A stretch of DNA of 10,954 nt from Desulfonema limicola (GTDB lineage Bacteria; Desulfobacterota; Desulfobacteria; Desulfobacterales; Desulfosalsimonadaceae), in the NCBI GenBank assembly GCA_020722245.1, contig DYLE01000061.1:1-10954 (forward strand). Direction: 5' to 3'. Positions 6,873-10,954 of this stretch are shown piece by piece. Position 1 is the stretch's first letter. Each line of letters opens with the position of its first letter. The position numbers were made by a program, and so were the translations under genes. The notes under the pieces are model-generated. The model was not told the origin of the DNA. It was given only the letters and a program-made list of their open reading frames with translations, and searched no databases.

Positions 6873-7940
6873 TTAAATCCATCCTTCTTCGATGACCCGT
6901 TTGGCGGCTTTTTCCAGGATGACCACGGCAAAGGCCAGTTGAATAAAACGCTTGTCTTTGGTCTGGCCGTGGTAATACCGGTAATAAATCTGCTGGGCGA
7001 TCACGGCCAGCCGAAACAGCCCGAAGCAGTAATAAAAATGAAAGTCGACAATGGGTATGCCCGATTTTTCGGCATACCGTGCCACCAGCTCCTGCCGGGT
7101 CATCATGCCGTCTAGGGTGGTGGGCAGCATGCGCATGGCCTTAAATTCTTCCGGGTCACTGGAATTGACCCAGTAGGCCATGGAACACCCCAGGTCCATG
7201 AGGGGGTCGCCCAGGGTCGCCATCTCCCAGTCCAGAATGCCGATGATCTCAAGGGGATTATTCGGGTTGAGAACCAGGTTGTCGAATTTATAATCGTTAT
7301 GAATGATCCCGGAGACCCCGGAATCCGGCGCCTGATTGTCGTTCAACCAGGTCATCACGGACTCGAAATCCGGCACATCCGGGGTCCGGGCGTCCCGGTA
7401 CCTCCGGCTCCACCCCTCCACCTGGCGCTTCACATACCCCTCCGGTTTTCCAAAATCAGCCAGTCCGATGGCCCGGTAATCCAAGGAATGAAGCCGGTGA
7501 TGCAGGTCGATCAGGTTCTCGCACAGGGTCCGGGCGTCGGAGGGGGTCAGAACAAGGCCTTGCGGAAGGTTTTTTCTCAGAATAATGCCGGTGATCCTCT
7601 CCATGACATAGAAGGGGCAGCCCATGATGCTTTCATCATCCGTATAGGCCAGGGGTTTCGGGCAGTAGGGAAACACCGGGTACAGGGCGCTTAGGATCCG
7701 ATACTCCCGGTTCATGTCATGGGCGGTTTTGGCCTTTCGGCCAAACGGCGGCCGCCGGAGCACCATTTCGCGTTTTCCCACGCGGATAAAATAGGTCAGG
7801 TTTGAAAATCCGCTGGGAAACTGCCGGATTTCCAGTGGTCCGTCGAGGCCGGGGATTTTTTCCATCAAAAATGCCTTTACACGGGATTGATCCAGTTCCT
7901 CTCCTTCGCGGATTCCCACCGGTTCATCCACGACTCCCAT
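6873..7940 (-). CDS. APH-fold phosphotransferase, ACAD10/11 kinase-domain/LvaA-like
   Basis: A 355-residue cytoplasmic kinase of the aminoglycoside-phosphotransferase fold. N-lobe: FPSGFSNLTY (41-50) as glycine-type loop, MVLRRPP (59-65) in the ATP-binding lysine/arginine strand, and Glu79 in NREYRIL. Catalytic loop: HNDYKFDN (214-221) with Asp216 and Asn221. Metal-binding ILDWE (235-239) with Asp237, then GDPLMDLG. This is not a drug-resistance enzyme by look. The family includes the kinase domain of animal ACAD10/ACAD11 and LvaA of Pseudomonas, which phosphorylate the 4-hydroxyl of 4-hydroxyacyl-CoA. The acyl-CoA dehydrogenase in the same operon fits that role, which is inferred here. Start: an ATG at 7940 with AAGGAGG at five bases is far better than an upstream ATG 29 codons earlier. 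It overlaps the TetR gene by 17 bases. Confidence 0.9.
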   Translation of the reverse strand: MGVVDEPVGIREGEELDQSRVKAFLMEKIPGLDGPLEIRQFPSGFSNLTYFIRVGKREMVLRRPPFGRKAKTAHDMNREYRILSALYPVFPYCPKPLAYTDDESIMGCPFYVMERITGIILRKNLPQGLVLTPSDARTLCENLIDLHHRLHSLDYRAIGLADFGKPEGYVKRQVEGWSRRYRDARTPDVPDFESVMTWLNDNQAPDSGVSGIIHNDYKFDNLVLNPNNPLEIIGILDWEMATLGDPLMDLGCSMAYWVNSSDPEEFKAMRMLPTTLDGMMTRQELVARYAEKSGIPIVDFHFYYCFGLFRLAVIAQQIYYRYYHGQTKDKRFIQLAFAVVILEKAAKRVIEEGWI

Positions 7941-8688
7941 CTTGTCCTCCTTTTTCCTCAGGCCGTTTGGCGAGGGGTGCATGTATCGCGGATTCGACAA
8001 AATCGATGACAAACCCGGCATAGTCATCCACGGAGACCTGCCGCCGGGTGTACTTCCATCGCTTCAGGTACCAGTCCTGAAGCATGGCTTTAATCACCGA
8101 GGCGGTGAGCACGCAGTCTGCAACCCTGAAGACCCCTTGTCTCTTCCCCTCGTCTAGAATCTCGATAAACATCCTTTCGGTGGCCAGTTCGCTTTCAATG
8201 GATTTTTTCTGCTGGATTTTATCGAGGTTTTTGGTTTCCATGTATGAAAAATAAAACCAGGGGAGCATGACCTCGGTCAGGTAGAGGTGGGCGCGGATGG
8301 CGGTTTCAAGTTTCGCCGCCGGGTCCTGGGCCGGATCGACCAGACGGCTCAGTATCTTTCGGGTCAGCCTCCGCCCGCGGTTTTGAATCATCTCCAGCAA
8401 CGCTTCCTTGCTGCTGAAATAGGAATACAGGGCGCCCATGCTCATCCCCGAGGCCCGGCTCAGATCCCTGAGGCTCATGGTTTGAAAACCCTTTTCGTTT
8501 GCCAGACGCAGGGTGGTGTTGAAGATTCTGGCCAGGTTTTTCAGCGCCACGGCTTCCTTCTTGATCTTGATGGAGGCCTGGTTTTCTTTAAATATCTCCC
8601 GGCACATCTCCTCCATGGAGACCATGGCCAGCTGTTTAAATTCGTCAAAGCTCATGGAATCCCTGGGTTCCACCTGGAGTCTCCTCAT
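7924..8688 (-). CDS. TetR/AcrR-family transcriptional regulator
   Basis: A 254-residue regulator with an N-terminal helix-turn-helix. The DNA-binding domain spans about residues 53-100: an ANEKGFQTMSLRDLSRASG helix-turn segment followed by the hallmark MGALYSYFSSKEALL. The remaining C-terminal 150 residues form a helical ligand-binding domain without recognisable sequence. An unusual N-terminal extension of about 50 charged residues precedes the domain. Start: ATG at 8688 overlaps the dehydrogenase stop as ATGA, implying translational coupling. A second ATG at 8655 with AGGGA four bases upstream is possible and would shorten the extension by 11 residues. It sits inside the operon it probably controls, binding an acyl-CoA or related intermediate. 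The likely operator is the palindrome at 9998-10009. Its 3' end overlaps the kinase gene by 17 bases. Confidence 0.92.
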   Translation of the reverse strand: MRRLQVEPRDSMSFDEFKQLAMVSMEEMCREIFKENQASIKIKKEAVALKNLARIFNTTLRLANEKGFQTMSLRDLSRASGMSMGALYSYFSSKEALLEMIQNRGRRLTRKILSRLVDPAQDPAAKLETAIRAHLYLTEVMLPWFYFSYMETKNLDKIQQKKSIESELATERMFIEILDEGKRQGVFRVADCVLTASVIKAMLQDWYLKRWKYTRRQVSVDDYAGFVIDFVESAIHAPLAKRPEEKGGQDGSRG

Positions 8689-9917
8689 CTTTCTCGGGGT
8701 TGGTAAAGGTTTGGTCTGGAAGACGCCGGATACTGTTGCAGGATCCGCTTGGCCAAAGACGCCTTGTGCACCTCGTCCGCGCCGTCGTAAATCCGGGAGG
8801 CGCGTTCATGGCGGTAGTAGAAGGCTAAAATGGTATCATCGGTCATTCCCAGCCCGCCGTGAACCTGAAGCGCCCGGTCCACCACCCGCTGCATGGTGTT
8901 GGCCACCGTGAACTTGATCATGGAGATGTCGTTTCGGGCGGCCTTGGCGCCTTCGGTGTCGATGCGCCAGGCGGTATAGAGGGTCATGAGCCGGGCCGCG
9001 GCGATCTCGGCCGCGCATTCCGCCACCCAGGCCTGAATGATCTGGCGGGAGGCCAGGGGTTTTCCGTCCCGGGTGATGATGCGGCTGTTGGCCCGACGGC
9101 ACATCAGTTCAAAGGCCCGCTTACAGATGCCGAGCCAGCGCATGCAGTGATGAATCCGTCCCGGACCGAGCCGCTCCTGGGCGATGACAAACCCGTGCCC
9201 TTCCGGCCCCAGCAGGTTGGACCGGGGGACCCGACAGGATTGAAACAGGATTTCCGCATGGCTGAAGTAGTCTTCTCCCTCGTGCCCCATCACCGGGATG
9301 TTCCGTATCCGGTTGAACCCGGGGGTGTTGGTGGGCACGATGATCATGCTGGCGTTCAAGTAAACCGGGGCCTCCGGGTTGGTGACCGCCATGACGATGG
9401 CGAAGTCCGCGCCGTCCGCCGCGGTGGTATACCATTTGTGGCCGTTGATCACGTAGTCGTCACCGTCCTTGACCGCCGTGGTATCTAAGAGCACCGGGTT
9501 GGAGCCCGGCAGGTCCACCTCGGTCATGGCGAAACAGCTGCGGATTTTTCCCGCCACCAGAGGCTTCAAATATTTTTCTTTCTGCTCGGGCGTGCCATGA
9601 AGATGCAGGATCTCCACGTTTCCGGCATCCGGGGCCTGGCACCAGAACACATAATGGCCGATGGGGGTTCTCCCCAGGGCCTCGGAGAGCAACCCGTGCT
9701 CCACCAGGGATAGCCCCATGCCTCCGCATTCCTTGGGAAAGTTGGGGGCCCAGAGCTCCATCCGCCTGACCTTTTCCTGCTTTTCCCTCAGCACGGGGAG
9801 CATCTCCCTGAAGCCTCGTTTGACAAACTCGGGCTCTAGAGGGATCAGCTCTTTATCGACAAACTCATTGACCATTTCCAGAATGGTCTGCATCTTTTCA
9901 GATATGGCAAAATCCAT
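8685..9917 (-). CDS. Acyl-CoA dehydrogenase, ACAD10/ACAD11-like
   Basis: A 410-residue FAD flavoprotein. Features are FAMTEVDLPGSNP (129-141) and WYTTAADGADFA (162-173) of the middle domain, ERLGPGRIHHCMR (248-260), QVHGGLGMTDD (351-361), and IYDGADEVHKA (377-387). The RLGPGRIHHCMR block and the DG-x-DEVH ending are the pattern I know from animal ACAD10/ACAD11 dehydrogenase domains. Where medium-chain enzymes have catalytic Glu in YEG, this has Asp378. ACAD10/11 and LvaC act on 4-phosphoacyl-CoA made by a partner kinase, giving an enoyl-CoA; an ordinary alpha,beta-dehydrogenation passing electrons to ETF is the alternative. Start: ATG at 9917 with AAAGGAG eight bases upstream; the frame also has a TTG at 9935 that lacks such a site. 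First gene of the minus-strand operon, overlapping the TetR gene by 4 bases and divergent from the etfB-like gene. Confidence 0.93.
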   Translation of the reverse strand: MDFAISEKMQTILEMVNEFVDKELIPLEPEFVKRGFREMLPVLREKQEKVRRMELWAPNFPKECGGMGLSLVEHGLLSEALGRTPIGHYVFWCQAPDAGNVEILHLHGTPEQKEKYLKPLVAGKIRSCFAMTEVDLPGSNPVLLDTTAVKDGDDYVINGHKWYTTAADGADFAIVMAVTNPEAPVYLNASMIIVPTNTPGFNRIRNIPVMGHEGEDYFSHAEILFQSCRVPRSNLLGPEGHGFVIAQERLGPGRIHHCMRWLGICKRAFELMCRRANSRIITRDGKPLASRQIIQAWVAECAAEIAAARLMTLYTAWRIDTEGAKAARNDISMIKFTVANTMQRVVDRALQVHGGLGMTDDTILAFYYRHERASRIYDGADEVHKASLAKRILQQYPASSRPNLYQPRER

Positions 9918-9960
9918 GAAACCGGCTCCTTTCAAAAAAACGTTATCTGTTTAGAATAAT

Positions 9961-9989
9961 TACCTAACGGTGCCGGTCGAAAATGTCAA
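9961..9989 (-). promoter_or_regulatory. Putative promoter of the dehydrogenase-TetR-kinase-crotonase operon
   Basis: A perfect -35 box TTGACA is read on the minus strand at 9989-9984. At 17-base spacing the -10 candidate is a weak TAGGTA (9966-9961); an AT-rich TAATTA lies 4 bases further on. The start codon is about 44 bases downstream. The -35 box is convincing, the -10 box is not. Confidence 0.5.
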
Positions 9990-9997
9990 TAAAAAAC

Positions 9998-10009
9998 GAA
10001 CGATCGTTC
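9998..10009. promoter_or_regulatory. Palindromic operator candidate for the TetR regulator
   Basis: GAACGATCGTTC is a perfect 12-base palindrome between the divergent dehydrogenase operon and the etfB-like gene. It lies 8 bases from the -35 box of each putative promoter. Size, symmetry and position fit TetR-family operators, many of which carry a CGNNCG-like core. The bound regulator is inferred to be the TetR protein of the adjacent operon. Confidence 0.65.
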
Positions 10010-10017
10010 TATTTTTC

Positions 10018-10046
10018 TTGACCGGTGCCTTGCGTTAGTATATCTT
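10018..10046 (+). promoter_or_regulatory. Putative sigma70 promoter of the etfB-like gene
   Basis: TTGACC (10018-10023, 5 of 6 consensus) and TATCTT (10041-10046, 4 of 6) are separated by 17 bases, with the start codon 36 bases downstream of the -10 box. The palindrome at 9998-10009 sits just upstream of the -35 box. Confidence 0.55.
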
Positions 10047-10082
10047 TTTAATTTAATAAAACCTCGCTGAGTCAAGGTGGCC

Positions 10083-10871
10083 ATGAAGATTCTGGTTTGT
10101 GTAAAAGCCGTGCCGGACCCCGATCAGGTCATTTGCGAGGCGGGTAAATCCTCAGCCAAGGATCTGCAGGTCAGGGCGGACGGCGATGTGGAGTTTGCGA
10201 TGAACCGGTTTGACGCGTTTGCCGTTGAAGAGGCCGTGTTGATCAAGGAGGCTTATCCGGATACGGTGATCGACATCATTTCCATGGGCCCGGAAAACGC
10301 AAAGAAGGTTGTCAAACGAGGCATCGGAATGGGGGCCGACGCCGGCGTTCATATCCTGTCCAGCTACGCTGAGGCGTGCGATGCGGCGATGATCTCAAGC
10401 TGCATCGCCCGCTTCGTCCAAAAAAGGCCCTATGACCTGATCCTGTGCGGGGTGATGTCCGAGGATATGATGCGGTTTGCGGTGGGGCCGATGATCGCCG
10501 AGCTGCTGCACCTCCCCTGGGCGACATCGGTGGTCAAGGAAAATTTGGATTTCGCGCACCGAAGCATCTGTGTGGAGCAGGAACAGGAGGGCGGATCCAT
10601 CGCCATGTACGAACTGCCTCTTCCGGCGCTGTTGACCCTTCAGAGCGGAATCAACGAACCGAGGTATCCTTCGCTGTCACATATGTTGCGGGCCAGCAGG
10701 GGCGTCATCGAGGTCATGCCGGCTGAAGGGCTTTGCCGCCCGAAGCCGCTTTACCGCACCCTCCGGTATTTTTATCCTGAAAAAGTCAGACCAGGGCAGG
10801 TGCTTGAAGGGACCCCTGCGGAAAAAGCTCAAGCGCTGCTGCGGATTTTAAAAGAAAACGCCCTGCTTTAA
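10083..10871 (+). CDS. Electron transfer flavoprotein beta-subunit-like protein
   Basis: A 262-residue protein of the ETF beta family. ETF accepts electrons from acyl-CoA dehydrogenases and passes them to a membrane quinone reductase or other acceptor. Typical marks are MKILVCVKAVPDPDQ (1-15), MNRFDAFAVEEAV (40-52), YDLILCG (117-123), VGPMIAELL (134-142), and the signature LTLQSGINEPRYPSLSHML (184-202). The loop SEDMMRFAVGP (126-136) lacks the usual TGQ/GQ that contacts AMP or FAD in canonical EtfB, so cofactor content may differ. Start: ATG at 10083, six bases inside a GTG, with AAGG five bases upstream. It diverges from the dehydrogenase operon under a shared control region. No EtfA-like start is visible directly after it, and a terminator-like hairpin follows. 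Family assignment is firm; partner unknown. Confidence 0.88.
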   Translation: MKILVCVKAVPDPDQVICEAGKSSAKDLQVRADGDVEFAMNRFDAFAVEEAVLIKEAYPDTVIDIISMGPENAKKVVKRGIGMGADAGVHILSSYAEACDAAMISSCIARFVQKRPYDLILCGVMSEDMMRFAVGPMIAELLHLPWATSVVKENLDFAHRSICVEQEQEGGSIAMYELPLPALLTLQSGINEPRYPSLSHMLRASRGVIEVMPAEGLCRPKPLYRTLRYFYPEKVRPGQVLEGTPAEKAQALLRILKENALL

Positions 10872-10878
10872 TCCCGGC

Positions 10879-10908
10879 CCGGCCGGCGGCCGGATCTCGC
10901 TTTTTTTT
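10879..10908 (+). terminator. Terminator-like hairpin after the etfB-like gene
   Basis: A perfect 6-base GC stem (CCGGCC, loop GGC, GGCCGG) at 10879-10893 is followed, after 7 bases, by eight Ts at 10901-10908, starting 8 bases past the stop codon. The gap between stem and T-run is longer than in a classic intrinsic terminator, so strength is uncertain. Confidence 0.45.
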
Positions 10909-10954
10909 CATAGGTTGCGGATACGGATGTCGTGATCCCGCCCCGCGCCGCAAA

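Noticed and set aside
6873..7940. Aminoglycoside-resistance kinase, suggested by the APH fold.
   Set aside because: The operon with an ACAD10/11-like dehydrogenase and a crotonase points to acyl-CoA metabolism, and no mobile or resistance genes are near.
8859..9488. A 209-codon open frame on the plus strand.
   Set aside because: It lies wholly antisense to the acyl-CoA dehydrogenase, whose motifs are clear. Its translation is rich in Gly, His, Pro and Arg without family features, as expected for a GC-rich shadow frame.
1..10954. Defence island, prophage or other mobile system.
   Set aside because: No integrase, transposase, nuclease, toxin-antitoxin pair, direct-repeat array or tRNA attachment site was seen, and base composition looks even across the genes.

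Overview
The window reads as an ordinary chromosomal stretch of a moderately GC-rich anaerobic bacterium. The likeliest source is a Desulfobacterota (sulfate-reducer type) genome. That guess rests on three things: a CooC-type maturation ATPase of carbon monoxide dehydrogenase, a fatty-acid style acyl-CoA dehydrogenase operon facing an etfB-like gene, and a 111-residue protein of a type I associate with this group. I saw no rRNA, tRNA, CRISPR array, insertion sequence or phage gene. The window holds 13 protein genes, the leftmost cut by the window edge, and almost all of it is coding.

Left block (1-2722, minus strand): a probable operon read right to left. It runs cooC-like ATPase, MBL-fold hydrolase, Sir2-type NAD-dependent protein deacylase, then an unrecognised protein running off the left edge. 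Gaps are short, and a sigma70-like promoter lies just upstream of cooC.

Middle block (2944-6087, plus strand): an alpha/alpha-toroid protein, a left-handed beta-helix (hexapeptide) acyltransferase 6 bases later, a small 111-residue protein, and a DusB-like tRNA-dihydrouridine synthase. The first two look like a functional pair acting on a glycan or lipid. The last two are probably co-transcribed housekeeping genes.

Right block (6078-9917, minus strand): a tight four-gene operon encoding an acyl-CoA dehydrogenase, a TetR-family regulator, an APH-fold kinase and a crotonase. Dehydrogenase and regulator overlap by 4 bases, regulator and kinase by 17. The dehydrogenase looks like the ACAD10/ACAD11 type, and the kinase like the kinase domain fused to it in animals and LvaA in Pseudomonas. 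The operon is therefore best read as a split 4-hydroxyacyl-CoA catabolic module: phosphorylate the 4-hydroxyl, eliminate phosphate, then continue beta-oxidation. A gene for an electron-transfer flavoprotein beta-like subunit (10083-10871, plus strand) diverges from it. Between the two lies a 12-base perfect palindrome placed exactly midway between two opposing -35 boxes, a convincing candidate operator for the operon's own TetR protein.

The most interesting items are this 4-hydroxyacyl-CoA module, its symmetric divergent control region, the crotonase lacking both usual catalytic glutamates, and the EtfB-like protein with an altered nucleotide loop and no etfA directly after it.
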